Origin: Phascolarctobacterium sp.
Lineage (GTDB): Bacteria; Bacillota; Negativicutes; Acidaminococcales; Acidaminococcaceae
Direction of reading: 5' to 3'
Assembly (NCBI GenBank): GCA_020024105.1
Contig: JAHHUH010000007.1
Location: 1-64,000, forward strand
Length of the DNA: 64,000 bases
The notes below the pieces were generated by a model, which had not been told where the DNA came from, did no database searches, and saw only the letters and a program-made list of their open reading frames with translations. Below, one piece after another: positions 7,905 through 17,545 of this stretch (positions are counted from its first letter, which is position 1; each line of letters begins with the position of its first letter). Both the position numbers and the translations under genes were made by a program.

Positions 7905-9012
7905 TTGCTGATTGAAGAATACAGACCAGAAATCAACAATTTACAGGCAAAATTAGAAGAAATGAGGGGATCTCTTTGACATTGCTGTCAAAGAAGATCG
8001 TATTGCCGAACTAGAACATAGAATGGGGGACCCTACCTTTTGGGATGATCCTGATAAGGCTAATAAAATAGCACAGGATGTCAATTCTCTGAAGGATGAG
8101 GTGGAAACCTTCCACGGCTTAGCAGCTAATGTGGATGATTTGGAAGCTCTGTGTGAAATGGCCATGGAGGAAAAGGATGAAAGTCTGTTACCAGAAATGG
8201 ATGAGCTTTTGGAAAAATGTAAAACCGATCTGGAGCATTTGGAATTAGGTATGCTCCTTAGTGGTGAATATGATGCTAATAATGCTATTCTGACTCTGCA
8301 CGCAGGTGCTGGCGGTACCGAGGCCCAGGACTGGACCTCCATGCTTTACCGTATGTTTACCCGTTTTGCCGAAAAGAATGGCTTTACTGTTGAGGTATTG
8401 GACTTCCTTCCCGGTGATGAAGCAGGTGTTAAAAGTGCGACTATCCAGATTAATGGTCACAATGCCTATGGCTTTATGCGTTCTGAAAAGGGTGTACACC
8501 GTCTGGTAAGAATTTCTCCCTTTGATGCCAATGCTCGTCGTCATACCTCCTTTGCAGCAGTGGATGTAATGCCGGAGATTGACGACAATGTAGAAGTTAA
8601 TATCAACATGGATGAGGTGCGTGTGGATACCTATCGTGCCAGTGGTGCAGGTGGTCAGCACGTTAACAAAACCTCTTCTGCAGTACGTATGACCCATGAG
8701 CCTACCGGTATCGTGGTACAATGCCAGAATGAACGTTCCCAGATCCAAAACCGTGAACGCTGTTTACAATTGCTGCGTGCTAAATTGTATGAATATGAAA
8801 AGGCTAAGCAGGATGCTCTGATTAGTGATATTGCCGGTGATTACCAGGCTATTGAATGGGGTAGTCAGATTCGTTCCTACGTTTTCCAACCTTATACCAT
8901 GGTTAAGGACCATCGTACCAGCTGTGAAAGCGGTAATATTCAGGCAGTTATGGATGGGGATTTGATGCCCTTTGTAGAAAGCTATTTGCGTAGCCAGCAA
9001 AAGAAGGTTTAA
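7905..9012 (+). CDS. prfB: Peptide chain release factor 2, programmed +1 frameshift
   Basis: RF2, which ends translation at UGA and UAA. The first 24 codons (TTG 7905 to CTT 7974-7976) end at an in-frame TGA (7977-7979); a +1 shift to GAC (7978) gives a 368-residue protein, normal for RF2. Seen: SPF anticodon-like tripeptide in RISPFDANARRH and catalytic GGQ in SGAGGQHVNKT. GAAAGG lies 11 bases before TTG 7905; GTG 7896 is too close to it. A simple ORF search misses the N-terminus and would start at the internal ATG 8023. Efficiency of the shift falls as RF2 rises, so the gene is autoregulated. Confidence 0.96.
7965..7980 (+). promoter_or_regulatory. RF2 programmed frameshift site
   Basis: Internal Shine-Dalgarno-like AGGGGA (7965-7970), then TCT, CTT TGA C (7974-7980): the canonical recoding element of prfB, with Leu-CTT in the P site slipping onto TTT at a poorly terminated UGA. 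Confidence 0.95.
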
Positions 9013-9035
9013 TTTAACGAAAAAAGGTGAAGTGG

Positions 9036-11132
9036 ATGAAAAGCCGTTATAACCCGGTACTGATAGTTGTTATTATCCTCGGTTTAGTTTGTTCCTTATG
9101 GATTAACTGGAACCGCCATGAAATAGAACAAAATAATAATACTGTAGAAATGGCCATGGAGTATGAAAATCTCTGTCGGTTAGCCGCTTTGGAAGGCCTA
9201 CCTGAAGCCACCGTCCTAGAAAAATTCCATGAGGCAGGTATTACCTCCCTCATGGTTTTTGATACGAATTTAAAGCGCTTGAGCAATAGAAATGTGCTTC
9301 ATGTAGCTACGGGTGGAGAGCTGCGCCAGGCGCAAACCCTGGGCTTACCTCCGGCAGGACCCTTTGCCGGTATTACTACTCCTGTCGAGAATGCTGTGTA
9401 TGTGGCACCTAAGCAGGATAGGGAGGCTTATGAGGATACTGTTGCTGATTTAAAGTTGCGTTTTGGCAAGGAGCGCGTGCTTGAATTAGGGACAGCAGAA
9501 GCGCCTCTGGTTCAGGTGTTGGGTAGCACCACGCTTGTTCCTCCGGAACGTTATGATGAGCCGTTGGGGGTTTTACAGGCACCCTTAGGACTTGCAGTTC
9601 GGGATTTACAAAGGGTGGAAGTAGCGGGCTTTAAGGTTATTGTCCGTCCTAGTAATTATCTGGAGGTCAATGAGGAAAAAATTGACAGTATTTTCCAGCG
9701 AATTGCTAAATCCGGTGTCCATGTTCATGCTTATATGCCTTGTGGTCGTGAGGTAGTCGGTTATCCTGATCATGTAGACTATATGGCGGAAAAATTAGGT
9801 CAGCGGAAGCTGATTATGCTGGAGCATTATACCCAGCTCCGTTTTGCTGATATTAAGGGACTAATACCCATGGCAGAGGCCATGGACTATAATGTAGCAC
9901 GTTCCTATATTATCGATAGTCTGGAGCAGAAGAAGATTTCTGTAGGAGAAGCTCTGCGTCGCTGGGCTTTAACTGATGAAGAAAGAAATATCCGTGTCAA
10001 CTATATCCGCCCCTTTTATTTGTCCAAGGAGGGCAAGGACCTTATGACTTTGAATCTGGACTATGTACGGGATATTGCGGACAGTGTTAAGGAGAGGGGT
10101 TTCACTATTGGCGAAGCCGGGGTTTTTGAAAGTCTTCAGGAAAAGGAAGGCTATAATGGACCCTATCTGGCCAATAAGCTGAGTCTAATTCCCCTTATGG
10201 CTGCTGTACTAGCAGCGGGCGTACTTTATTTGTCCCTGCTTGTATCTTTGAGCAGGACTAAGGAGTTGCTTTTGTGGGCAGGCTTGACTGTGGCTGCTGC
10301 CGTCGTGTTGCTGATAGGACGTGGCCTACTGCTGCGTCAGCTAATGGCCTTGGGGGCTGCTGTCTTCTTCCCAGTGCTGTCCATGAATTACATTCTGGAT
10401 TTATGGGATCAGCGCAGGAATAGTAAGCTGAGTGCGGTCTGGACGGTAATCCATGGCTGCTGGCAGTTGGCTCTAGCGATTGCTCTTTCCCTAGTGGGTG
10501 GTTCCTTACTGGCAGGTATTTTAGCAGATGGACGCTTCCTTTTGGAGATTGATATTTATCGTGGTGTTAAGCTGACCTTTGTGCTGCCCCTACTGCTGAT
10601 GACTGTTTTATATTTCAAACGCTATCAGCTGCTGGAGGGAATGCATCAGGACTTACCGGGCTTGTACAGACGCCTAGGTGATTTGCTTAATACTAAGCTG
10701 ACTTTTAAGTATGTATTCGTCATGCTGATAGTACTGGTGGTACTGCTCTACTTTGTGGGCCGCAGTGGTCATACCGGTGGTGTCCCCGTGGCAGCAGTTG
10801 AATTAAAATTGAGGGCCTTTTTGGAGCAGCTGCTTTTGGCTAGACCCCGTCAGAAGGAGTTTATGATTGGTCATCCGGCCTTTTTCCTAGCAGCCTATGC
10901 CGCTTATCAGGGAGCACCTAAGTTGTGGCAGTATGCTTTGACCTGTGGGGCCCTGATTGGTCAGGCGTCCCTGGTACAGACCTTCTGTCATATGCGCACT
11001 CCAGTAATGATGAGCTTTATCCGTGCACTGGATGGTTATGTATGTGGTGCTGTTCTAGGTGTTATTGTATTGCTGGCTGTGGCAGTACTCTTCCATTATG
11101 GCTGTAAACTAAAAAGGAGATACCTTGTGTAA
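9036..11132 (+). CDS. DUF5693-type polytopic membrane protein
   Basis: 698 residues. One membrane segment near the N-terminus (about 7-23) is followed by an extracytoplasmic domain of about 340 residues with GITSLMVFD, VGYPDHVDYMAEKLG and FYLSKEG, then a highly hydrophobic C-terminal half with eight or more membrane segments. I recognise the family as the DUF5693 protein that commonly precedes csaB in Firmicutes; function unknown, presumably in export or modification of the cell-wall polymer. ATG 9036 preferred to GTG 9027 because AAGGTGA sits eight bases ahead. Its TAA overlaps the csaB ATG by one base. Confidence 0.8.
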   Translation: MKSRYNPVLIVVIILGLVCSLWINWNRHEIEQNNNTVEMAMEYENLCRLAALEGLPEATVLEKFHEAGITSLMVFDTNLKRLSNRNVLHVATGGELRQAQTLGLPPAGPFAGITTPVENAVYVAPKQDREAYEDTVADLKLRFGKERVLELGTAEAPLVQVLGSTTLVPPERYDEPLGVLQAPLGLAVRDLQRVEVAGFKVIVRPSNYLEVNEEKIDSIFQRIAKSGVHVHAYMPCGREVVGYPDHVDYMAEKLGQRKLIMLEHYTQLRFADIKGLIPMAEAMDYNVARSYIIDSLEQKKISVGEALRRWALTDEERNIRVNYIRPFYLSKEGKDLMTLNLDYVRDIADSVKERGFTIGEAGVFESLQEKEGYNGPYLANKLSLIPLMAAVLAAGVLYLSLLVSLSRTKELLLWAGLTVAAAVVLLIGRGLLLRQLMALGAAVFFPVLSMNYILDLWDQRRNSKLSAVWTVIHGCWQLALAIALSLVGGSLLAGILADGRFLLEIDIYRGVKLTFVLPLLLMTVLYFKRYQLLEGMHQDLPGLYRRLGDLLNTKLTFKYVFVMLIVLVVLLYFVGRSGHTGGVPVAAVELKLRAFLEQLLLARPRQKEFMIGHPAFFLAAYAAYQGAPKLWQYALTCGALIGQASLVQTFCHMRTPVMMSFIRALDGYVCGAVLGVIVLLAVAVLFHYGCKLKRRYLV

Positions 11133-12217
11133 TGAGTAAAATCGTAATTTCCGGATATTATGGATTTGCCAATGCCGGAGACGAGGCCATGCTGGCGGCT
11201 ATTATCAGTTCCTTGCGTCAGGCGGAGCCGGAGGCAGAGCTGACAGTTATTTCCGGTGCTCCGGAGAAAACTGCTGCCAAGCATAGTGTCCTTTCCGTTC
11301 ACAGGTTTAACCTTTATAAAATTATACGTGCTCTTTGTCAGAGTGACCTGCTTTTAAGTGGTGGCGGTAGTTTATTGCAGGATGTGACCAGTAAACAGAG
11401 CTTACTCTATTATTTGTCAATTATATTTTTGGGTAAGCTTCTAGGACATAAGACCATGCTTTATGCACAGGGGATTGGCCCTATCAGAGCCGGCTGGCTC
11501 CGTTGGTTGACTAGGCTGGTATGCAATAAGGTGGATGCTATTACTGTTAGGGATGGCGATTCCTTAGCGGAGCTGAAGCGCTTGGGGGTGAATACCCAAA
11601 GGGTTGCGCTGACAGCGGATGCTGTATTTACATTGGCCCCTGCTAAGCTGGAAGCGGGGAAGGGCCTGTTGGTTACTTTTCATCAGCATGGGGAGCCTTT
11701 GGTAGGGGTTGCTGTGCGCCAGTGGCCCTGTAATAATGATTATTTGCGTGAATTAGCAGCGGCAGCGGACCAATTGGTGGAGGCTGCTGCTGTTAAAATT
11801 GTTTTATTACCCTTGCAGCGACATCGGGACCTTGTAGCTTGTCAACGTATTCTTCAGCTAATGAGGCATCGGGAGGCAGTAATCCTCATTAATGAACGTT
11901 TGGATACAGAGGGCTATTTGTCGGTAATTGGAAATTTTCGTTGTCTAGTGGGCATGCGCCTACATGCTTTAATTTTTGCAGCTGTCATGCATGTACCTTT
12001 TGCAGCCTTATCCTACGATCCCAAAATTGATGGTTTTGTTAAAGAAGTCCATGGGGTTAATTTGGGTAAAATAGATTCTGTAGACAGGCAGTGTATTTTT
12101 ACTGCAATCCTACAGATGTTGGGAAATCCTTCCCAAGATTTTCAGGCCTTAGAGGCATTACGAGCAAAAGCTCAGGGTAATACTAAAAGGGCTGTAGCTT
12201 TGATCAGAAAGCCTTAG
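11132..12217 (+). CDS. csaB: Polysaccharide pyruvyl transferase CsaB
   Basis: 361 residues. The start GYYGFANAGDEAML and the segments LLSGGGSLLQDVTS, YAQGIGP and VGMRLHALIFAA identify the CsaB/PssM family, which transfers pyruvate from phosphoenolpyruvate to cell-wall polysaccharide. In S-layer bacteria the pyruvylated polymer is the ligand for SLH domains; in Negativicutes SLH proteins link the outer membrane to the wall, so an anchoring role is a reasonable inference. Translation is coupled to the DUF5693 gene. Confidence 0.88.
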   Translation: MSKIVISGYYGFANAGDEAMLAAIISSLRQAEPEAELTVISGAPEKTAAKHSVLSVHRFNLYKIIRALCQSDLLLSGGGSLLQDVTSKQSLLYYLSIIFLGKLLGHKTMLYAQGIGPIRAGWLRWLTRLVCNKVDAITVRDGDSLAELKRLGVNTQRVALTADAVFTLAPAKLEAGKGLLVTFHQHGEPLVGVAVRQWPCNNDYLRELAAAADQLVEAAAVKIVLLPLQRHRDLVACQRILQLMRHREAVILINERLDTEGYLSVIGNFRCLVGMRLHALIFAAVMHVPFAALSYDPKIDGFVKEVHGVNLGKIDSVDRQCIFTAILQMLGNPSQDFQALEALRAKAQGNTKRAVALIRKP

Positions 12218-12236
12218 GGCGAAGGGAGTAGCTATT

Positions 12237-12923
12237 ATGCTAAAGATGTCACAAGTTAGTAAAATTTATCTCAACGGCTCCGTAGCATTACGCAATGTGG
12301 ATATTGAAATTGAGTCAGGAGAATTTGTCTTCGTAGTAGGTCCTAGTGGTGCTGGTAAATCTACTTTTATCAAAATGCTTTTTCGTGAGATTTTACCCAC
12401 GCAGGGAAGTATTGAGGTAGCAGGTATCGATATTTTAAGCTTAGAAGCTAAAGAGATACCTTATCTACGCCGTCGATTGGGCATTATCTTTCAGGATTAC
12501 CGTCTTTTGCCGGATCGTACTGTGTACGAGAATGTAGCTTTTGCGATGCAGGTTATTGAAGAACCCTATCGTAAGATTAGACGTAGCGTAATGAACGTAC
12601 TGGACTTAGTCGGCTTGCGTGACCGTGCTACTTCTTATCCCCATGAATTAAGTGGTGGTGAGCAGCAGCGTGTAGCCATTGCCAGAGCTATTGTTAATAA
12701 TCCCATTCTGGTTATTGCTGACGAACCCACTGGTAATCTGGATCCTGATACCAGTTGGGAAATTATGAAAATCTTTCAGGAGATTAATGATTCTGGGACT
12801 ACCATTATTATGGCAACCCATGATAAGGATATCGTAGATGCTATGGATAAACGTGTCATAGCCATCGAAAATGGTAGTATTGTTCGTGATGAAAAGCATG
12901 GGGGCTACGGTTATGAGTTTTAG
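12237..12923 (+). CDS. ftsE: Cell division ATP-binding protein FtsE
   Basis: 228 residues; Walker A GPSGAGKST, LSGGEQQRVA signature, VIADEPTGNLD Walker B, MATHDKDIV switch. The arginine-rich REILPTQG and RRLGIIFQDYRLLPDRTVYENVAFA are typical of FtsE. With FtsX it makes an ABC-type complex that does not transport but activates septal murein hydrolases; the presumed partner, a coiled-coil M23 protein, is the next gene after ftsX. Confidence 0.95.
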   Translation: MLKMSQVSKIYLNGSVALRNVDIEIESGEFVFVVGPSGAGKSTFIKMLFREILPTQGSIEVAGIDILSLEAKEIPYLRRRLGIIFQDYRLLPDRTVYENVAFAMQVIEEPYRKIRRSVMNVLDLVGLRDRATSYPHELSGGEQQRVAIARAIVNNPILVIADEPTGNLDPDTSWEIMKIFQEINDSGTTIIMATHDKDIVDAMDKRVIAIENGSIVRDEKHGGYGYEF

Positions 12924-13800
12924 GACTAAGGAATATTTTATTAAGGAAACTTATAAATCCATTCGTCGTAACGGCTTTATGAGCTTTGCCTCTGTTTCCA
13001 CAGTTGTAGTATCCCTTCTGGTTTTGGGGATGTTTTTACTCATTTTTTTGAATACGGATAATCTGGCGAAGCATTTGGAAAAGCAGGTGCAGATTTCCGT
13101 CTACATGGAGGACAGCGCCACCGGCGGTGAGCTGGAAACTATGCGGGAGGAGCTGAAAAAGCTTCCTGGAGTAGTAGAAGTCGAAGCAGTGACTAAGGAG
13201 GAGGCCTTGGAGCGTTTTAAGGAACGCCTGGGCGATCAGGATAAGCTGCTGGATTCCTTAGGCAGTGACAATCCCTTCCCTTATTCCTTTGAGGTACACC
13301 TGGATAAACCAGAGCATATTAGCGAAATTACCGAAAAAATAGCCCAGCTGCCCAAGGTAGAAACAGCGCGCTTTGGTCAGGAAATTGTAGAACATCTCTT
13401 TAATTTGACTAAAACGTTACGTATTGGCGGTGTGATATTAATTTTCGTGCTTTTCATGGCAACTCTATTTATTATTTCCAATACCATCCGTCTGACTGTT
13501 TTTGCCCGGCGGAAGGAAGTTTTGATTATGCGCTATGTTGGTGCAACGGATTGGTTTATCCGTTGGCCCTTCCTGTTAGAGGGCATGTCCTTGGGCTTTA
13601 TGGGTGCTTTGGTAGCCTCCCTGGTATTGAATAATACCTACGTGGCTCTTTCTCATAATATTCATGCAACCTTGGCCTTCCTGCCCATTATGCCGGCCTA
13701 TCCTTTAATGTATTATGTGGATATTTTCCTGATTTTAGCCGGTACAGGCATTGGCGCTTTAGGTAGTTACATTTCCTTGCGTCACTTTTTACGTGTCTGA
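12913..13800 (+). CDS. ftsX: Cell division membrane protein FtsX
   Basis: 295 residues with the FtsX layout: cytosolic N-terminus (SFRTKEYFIKETYKSIRRNG), membrane segment 1 (about 25-48), extracytoplasmic loop (50-165), and three membrane segments at about 170-195, 220-245 and 270-290. Start at ATG 12913, inside the end of ftsE (11-base overlap) with GGGGG nine bases upstream; a longer reading from 12871 would lie deeper in ftsE and has no support. The TGA overlaps a following in-frame ATG at 13800. Confidence 0.94.
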   Translation: MSFRTKEYFIKETYKSIRRNGFMSFASVSTVVVSLLVLGMFLLIFLNTDNLAKHLEKQVQISVYMEDSATGGELETMREELKKLPGVVEVEAVTKEEALERFKERLGDQDKLLDSLGSDNPFPYSFEVHLDKPEHISEITEKIAQLPKVETARFGQEIVEHLFNLTKTLRIGGVILIFVLFMATLFIISNTIRLTVFARRKEVLIMRYVGATDWFIRWPFLLEGMSLGFMGALVASLVLNNTYVALSHNIHATLAFLPIMPAYPLMYYVDIFLILAGTGIGALGSYISLRHFLRV

Positions 13801-13814
13801 TGGAGGCCGGTGTC

Positions 13815-14978
13815 ATGAACAAGAAAAGCTTGGGATGTGGGCTCTTAGCCTGCTGCTTTGCCCTAATGCCTCTACTTGCTCCATTAGCCTGGGCTGATGA
13901 GTATGCTGATAAGCAGGCGGAGCTGGATGATGTAAAGCAGAGAATGCAGCTCATGGAGGAAAGAAGGGCTGAGGCTCGTCGTGAGGCCGAGGCGGCCAGC
14001 AGTCAGCTGGAGGATGTTGCTACGCGCCTGACAGAGCTGCAAAGGGAGTCCAATAGGCTAGAAGCAGAGAATAACCGTCTGCAGGCTAGCATTGATGAAA
14101 ATAGAAGTAAATTAGAGGCTAAGCAGGCAGAGCTGGAAAGCAGGGTAAAAATATACCGTGGCCGCTTGAGAGATATTTATATTAACGGTCAGGTAAACTA
14201 TTTAGACGTGCTTCTGGGGGCGAACAGCTTTAGTGATTTTGCTTCTCGAATGTATTTACTGCAGAAGATTATCAAAAGTGATGTCGAATTGCTGGATAAT
14301 ATAAAAAAGGATACCGCTGAAATTAAGGAACGGCAAAGTCTTTTGGATGAGGAGCAGAAGGAATTACTGCATACTAAGAGTATTTTGGATAATAAAAAGG
14401 CCAGTGTGGAAAAGGCACGTGCTGAAAGGGCTTATCTGCTGTACCAGGCTCAGGAAAAGGAACAGGAAAGCCTGGCTGAATGGGATCGGCTTTTGGTTGT
14501 TTCTGAGAATATTACCGCCATGCTGCAGAGGATGGAAGCCAGCGGTAGCAGCTCGGGAAGTAGTTCTTCACAGCAGACGCCTACTTCTTCCAAGCCACTT
14601 ATCTGGCCCTGCCGTGGTCCTATTACCTCCTATTTTGGTTGGCGTACCCATCCTATCTTTGGTACGACCAAGTATCATTCCGGTATGGATATTGGTGTAG
14701 ATTATGGTACACCTATTTTGGCTGCCGGTACCGGTACTGTTATTTACAGTGGCTGGTTAGGTGGCTATGGTAATGCGGTGATGGTGGACCATGGTAGTGG
14801 TATGGTAACCCTATATGCTCATAACCAGGAATTAACTGTTAGTGAAGGTCAGTCAGTAGCCCAGGGTGATGTTATAGCATATGCAGGTGCTACAGGTTAT
14901 GCAACTGGTCCTCACTGCCATTTCGAGGTACGTATACATGGTGAGGTAACTGAGCCCTTGGATTATTTACAAGAATAA
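13815..14978 (+). CDS. EnvC-like murein hydrolase activator, coiled coil plus M23 domain
   Basis: 387 residues. Signal peptide ending ...PLAWA-DEYAD; long Glu/Arg/Ala-rich coiled coil (about 30-235); Ser-rich linker; LytM/M23 domain (about 265-387) with HSGMD (zinc ligands His, Asp) and HCHFE (second His pair), and YFGWRTHPIFG typical of active M23 domains. The coiled coil plus position after ftsEX suggest that FtsEX drives it to split septal peptidoglycan. GGAGG (13802-13806) lies eight bases before ATG 13815, so the upstream in-frame ATG 13800 is not used. Confidence 0.9.
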   Translation: MNKKSLGCGLLACCFALMPLLAPLAWADEYADKQAELDDVKQRMQLMEERRAEARREAEAASSQLEDVATRLTELQRESNRLEAENNRLQASIDENRSKLEAKQAELESRVKIYRGRLRDIYINGQVNYLDVLLGANSFSDFASRMYLLQKIIKSDVELLDNIKKDTAEIKERQSLLDEEQKELLHTKSILDNKKASVEKARAERAYLLYQAQEKEQESLAEWDRLLVVSENITAMLQRMEASGSSSGSSSSQQTPTSSKPLIWPCRGPITSYFGWRTHPIFGTTKYHSGMDIGVDYGTPILAAGTGTVIYSGWLGGYGNAVMVDHGSGMVTLYAHNQELTVSEGQSVAQGDVIAYAGATGYATGPHCHFEVRIHGEVTEPLDYLQE

Positions 14979-14996
14979 TGGGGAAGTGAAAAAGTA

Positions 14997-16169
14997 ATGA
15001 ATAGATTTTTACAGCTGATAGCTTGCAGCTTACTTTCCATCGCCTTAACCCTCGGAGTTATCAGCTGGCAGGTACAAAGAATTACGGATGATCCTGCCGG
15101 ACTGGTCATGTTTTTGCGTTCTGTCAATCTTGTAAAACGTAATTTTGATGGACCGGTGGATGATGCCAAGCTCTTTAGCGGTGCTATTGATGGGATGGTT
15201 AAGACTTTGGATGACCCTTATACGGAGTATCTGGATGAGAAAGAATATAAGGAACTGTCTGAATTGACTACGGGCAGCTTCTGCGGTATTGGTATCATTT
15301 TTGGGAAAAAGGATGAGGGTTATGTGGTCATTTCTACGCTGCCGGATAATCCTGGCGCTGCCGCAGGTATCAAGGGTGGTGATAGGATTATTGCCGTGGA
15401 TGGCAAATCCACTGAGTCACTTAATATGGAAGAAGTGTCCAACCTGATTCGTGGTGCCGAGGGTACTGAGTTAAAAATGAAGCTCGTGAGCAAGAGCGGT
15501 AAGGAGAGAATTGTGCGTTTAGTACGCCAGAAAATCAAAAATCCTTCCGTAGGTAGTTACATGCTGCCAGAAACTAAAATTGGCGTATTAAGGATAGCAG
15601 CCTTCAATGAAAATACCGGCGAGGAATTTGCTGAAGCTTATCAAAAGCTGGAAAAGGAAGGCATGCAGGCTACTGTTCTGGATTTACGTGGTAATCCTGG
15701 TGGTTTGTTGGATGCTGGTGTTAGTGTGGCGGGAATGTTGGTACCTAAGGGACCCATTGTCTCTGTCATTTATAAGGATGGTACTAAATTAACAGAAGAA
15801 TCTCAGCTGGAAGGGGTTAAATATCCGCTGGTAGTTTTAATTGACCATGGTAGCGCCAGTGCTGCAGAAATCGTAGCTGGTGCAATCAAGGATACCAAGG
15901 CTGGTTATCTGATTGGCGAAAAGTCCTTTGGTAAGGGTAGCGTGCAGTCCATTATCGGTCTGGATGGGAAAACTGCCCTAAAGATTACCTCTGCCAAATA
16001 CTATACTCCCTCCGGTGTGTCCATTCATCACATCGGTATCGAGCCGGATTTAGTTGTCAGCTTGCCTGAGAATGGTATTGAGAACGAGGGCAGTGTCTAT
16101 GTGACCGATACGCAGATGCAGGCAGCAAAGAAATATTTGTTGGAGAAAATCGCAGAGGAGGCGCAATAA
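14997..16169 (+). CDS. Carboxyl-terminal processing peptidase (S41)
   Basis: 390 residues: N-terminal signal/anchor segment (about 5-25), PDZ domain (about 95-175; GSFCGIGIIF, GGDRIIAVDG), then tail-specific protease domain with LDLRGNPGG, catalytic Ser in DHGSASAAEIVAGA and catalytic Lys in GEKSFGKGSVQ. CtpA/CtpB family enzymes trim envelope proteins; placement behind the M23 protein suggests it regulates that hydrolase or its partners. The ArsC-like gene starts immediately after its stop codon. Confidence 0.93.
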   Translation: MNRFLQLIACSLLSIALTLGVISWQVQRITDDPAGLVMFLRSVNLVKRNFDGPVDDAKLFSGAIDGMVKTLDDPYTEYLDEKEYKELSELTTGSFCGIGIIFGKKDEGYVVISTLPDNPGAAAGIKGGDRIIAVDGKSTESLNMEEVSNLIRGAEGTELKMKLVSKSGKERIVRLVRQKIKNPSVGSYMLPETKIGVLRIAAFNENTGEEFAEAYQKLEKEGMQATVLDLRGNPGGLLDAGVSVAGMLVPKGPIVSVIYKDGTKLTEESQLEGVKYPLVVLIDHGSASAAEIVAGAIKDTKAGYLIGEKSFGKGSVQSIIGLDGKTALKITSAKYYTPSGVSIHHIGIEPDLVVSLPENGIENEGSVYVTDTQMQAAKKYLLEKIAEEAQ

Positions 16170-16520
16170 ATGTTATTTATTTGTTATTCCAAATGTAATA
16201 CCTGCAAAAAGGCAGAGAAATATCTTTTGGAAAAGGGCGTCAGCTTTACGAAAAGAGATATTAAGGAAGAAAAGCCCACTTTGGAGGAATTGACGAGCTG
16301 GTACAAACGAAGTGACCTGCCCTTAAAACGTTTTTTTAATACTAGTGGTAATTTATATAAGGAATTACAGCTGAAGGATAAGCTGCCCCAGATGTCTGAA
16401 GAGGAGCAGCTGCAGCTGCTGGCTACTGATGGTATGCTGGTAAAGCGGCCTTTGGTAATTACTGAGGACTATGTTTTAGTCGGCTTTAAGGAAGTTGAAT
16501 GGCAGGCTCAGAAGCTGTAA
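16170..16520 (+). CDS. ArsC/Spx family thioredoxin-fold protein
   Basis: 116 residues. Cys-x2-Cys at SKCNTCKKA near residues 9-12, RDIKEEKPTLEEL and MLVKRPLVITEDYVLVGF are the signature of the ArsC-like/Spx-like family. The RP-(L)-(V) segment matches the arsenate-reductase branch, but no arsenic genes are nearby, so it may be a redox-responsive Spx-like regulator. ATG directly abuts the stop of the S41 peptidase gene; GGAGG of that gene's end serves as ribosome binding site. Confidence 0.85.
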   Translation: MLFICYSKCNTCKKAEKYLLEKGVSFTKRDIKEEKPTLEELTSWYKRSDLPLKRFFNTSGNLYKELQLKDKLPQMSEEEQLQLLATDGMLVKRPLVITEDYVLVGFKEVEWQAQKL

Positions 16521-16547
16521 TCCTTTATGGAAGGAATGAACCCATAG

Positions 16548-16576
16548 GGCCTGCATGTATTTGCAGGCCTTTTTTT
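16548..16576 (+). terminator. Terminator after the envelope operon
   Basis: Stem GGCCTGCA/TGCAGGCC (16548-16555 with 16562-16569) plus seven T. It ends the long block that begins at DUF5693 or earlier. The nuclease gene starts 13 bases later, so some read-through or an internal promoter is needed for it. Confidence 0.85.
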
Positions 16577-16589
16577 AAGGAGAAGATGG

Positions 16590-17489
16590 ATGATGAAGTA
16601 TATGATGAAATTAATGACCATTACTCTGCTGCTACTGGCTTTGGTAGTGGCAGGCTGTGGTGGTAAAAAGGAAGCGCCAAGCGCCGCTATTGGGCAGGAG
16701 GTAGCTGCTACTGAGCAGTCCATTGCCATGGTGGACCAGGAGCAGGAGGGCTTCCGCTACCAGTCTTTTTTTATTACGAATAAAAATAAGCCGCTTTTTA
16801 CAGAAGAGGATATGCACAAGCCTTCCTTTGAGCATTACAGCAAGCTGGACCATTTAGGCCGCTGTGGGGTGGCATATGCTAATCTTTCCAAGGAAACTAT
16901 GCCTAAAAGGGGTGAGGAAAGAGGCAGTATCGGTAGCGTAAAGCCATCCGGCTGGAAGGTAGCTAAATACGACTTTATCGACGGCAAATATCTTTATAAT
17001 CGTTGTCATCTGATTGGTTATCAGCTGTCCGCCGAAAATGCCAATCCAAGGAATCTGATTACCGGTACCCGTTATATGAATGTCCAGGGGATGCTGCCCT
17101 TTGAAAATAAGGTGGACGCCTATATTGAAAAAACTGGTCATCATGTCCTTTATCGTGTAACTCCCCTGTATGATGGGGATGACCTGGTGCCCTATGCTGT
17201 ACAAATGGAAGCGCAGTCTGTTGAGGATAAGGGCCTAGTCTTTAATGTTATTATTCCTAACATCCAGCCCGGCGTAGCCATTGATTATGCTACTGGGGAC
17301 AGTAGGCTGCTTTATAAGTCTAAGGATGGCAAGGAAGATTATGTAGTGGTAGTCAGATACAAGGAATTCCATAGGGAAAAATGTAGTAAATTAGATAAAT
17401 ACGATGATAAAATTAAGGATCATGTCCATGCCACCCGTCAGGACCTGTTAAAGGAAAAATACAAGCCCTGCAAAGTATGCAAGCCTTGA
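16590..17489 (+). CDS. Lipoprotein DNA/RNA non-specific endonuclease
   Basis: 299 residues. Lipobox VVAGC puts a lipidated Cys at residue 23. The nuclease region has YNRCHLIGYQLS, NLITGTRYMN and GMLPFENKV, which match the secreted beta-beta-alpha-metal endonucleases related to streptococcal EndA-type proteins; NRCH takes the place of the DRGH seen in the Serratia family, with His as general base. The C-terminus ends with CKVCKP, possibly a disulfide or metal pair. Surface-attached nuclease, perhaps for nutrient nucleotides. ATG 16590 and 16593 are both possible. Confidence 0.85.
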   Translation: MMKYMMKLMTITLLLLALVVAGCGGKKEAPSAAIGQEVAATEQSIAMVDQEQEGFRYQSFFITNKNKPLFTEEDMHKPSFEHYSKLDHLGRCGVAYANLSKETMPKRGEERGSIGSVKPSGWKVAKYDFIDGKYLYNRCHLIGYQLSAENANPRNLITGTRYMNVQGMLPFENKVDAYIEKTGHHVLYRVTPLYDGDDLVPYAVQMEAQSVEDKGLVFNVIIPNIQPGVAIDYATGDSRLLYKSKDGKEDYVVVVRYKEFHREKCSKLDKYDDKIKDHVHATRQDLLKEKYKPCKVCKP

Positions 17490-17501
17490 GTTAAAGTAAT
17501 T

Positions 17502-17536
17502 AAGCACCGGAACGTTTTAGACGTCCGGTGCTTTTT
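17502..17536 (+). terminator. Terminator after the nuclease gene
   Basis: AAGCACCGGA (17502-17511) pairs with 17524-17533, followed by T-run. Confidence 0.85.
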
Positions 17537-17545
17537 GATATATAA

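Noticed and set aside
8023..9012. prfB starting at ATG 8023
   Set aside because: Upstream codons in both frames and the CTT-TGA-C recoding site show that the gene begins at 7905 with a programmed shift.
13800..13814. ATG 13800 as start of the M23 protein
   Set aside because: GGAGG lies after it and is correctly spaced for ATG 13815, which begins a proper signal peptide.
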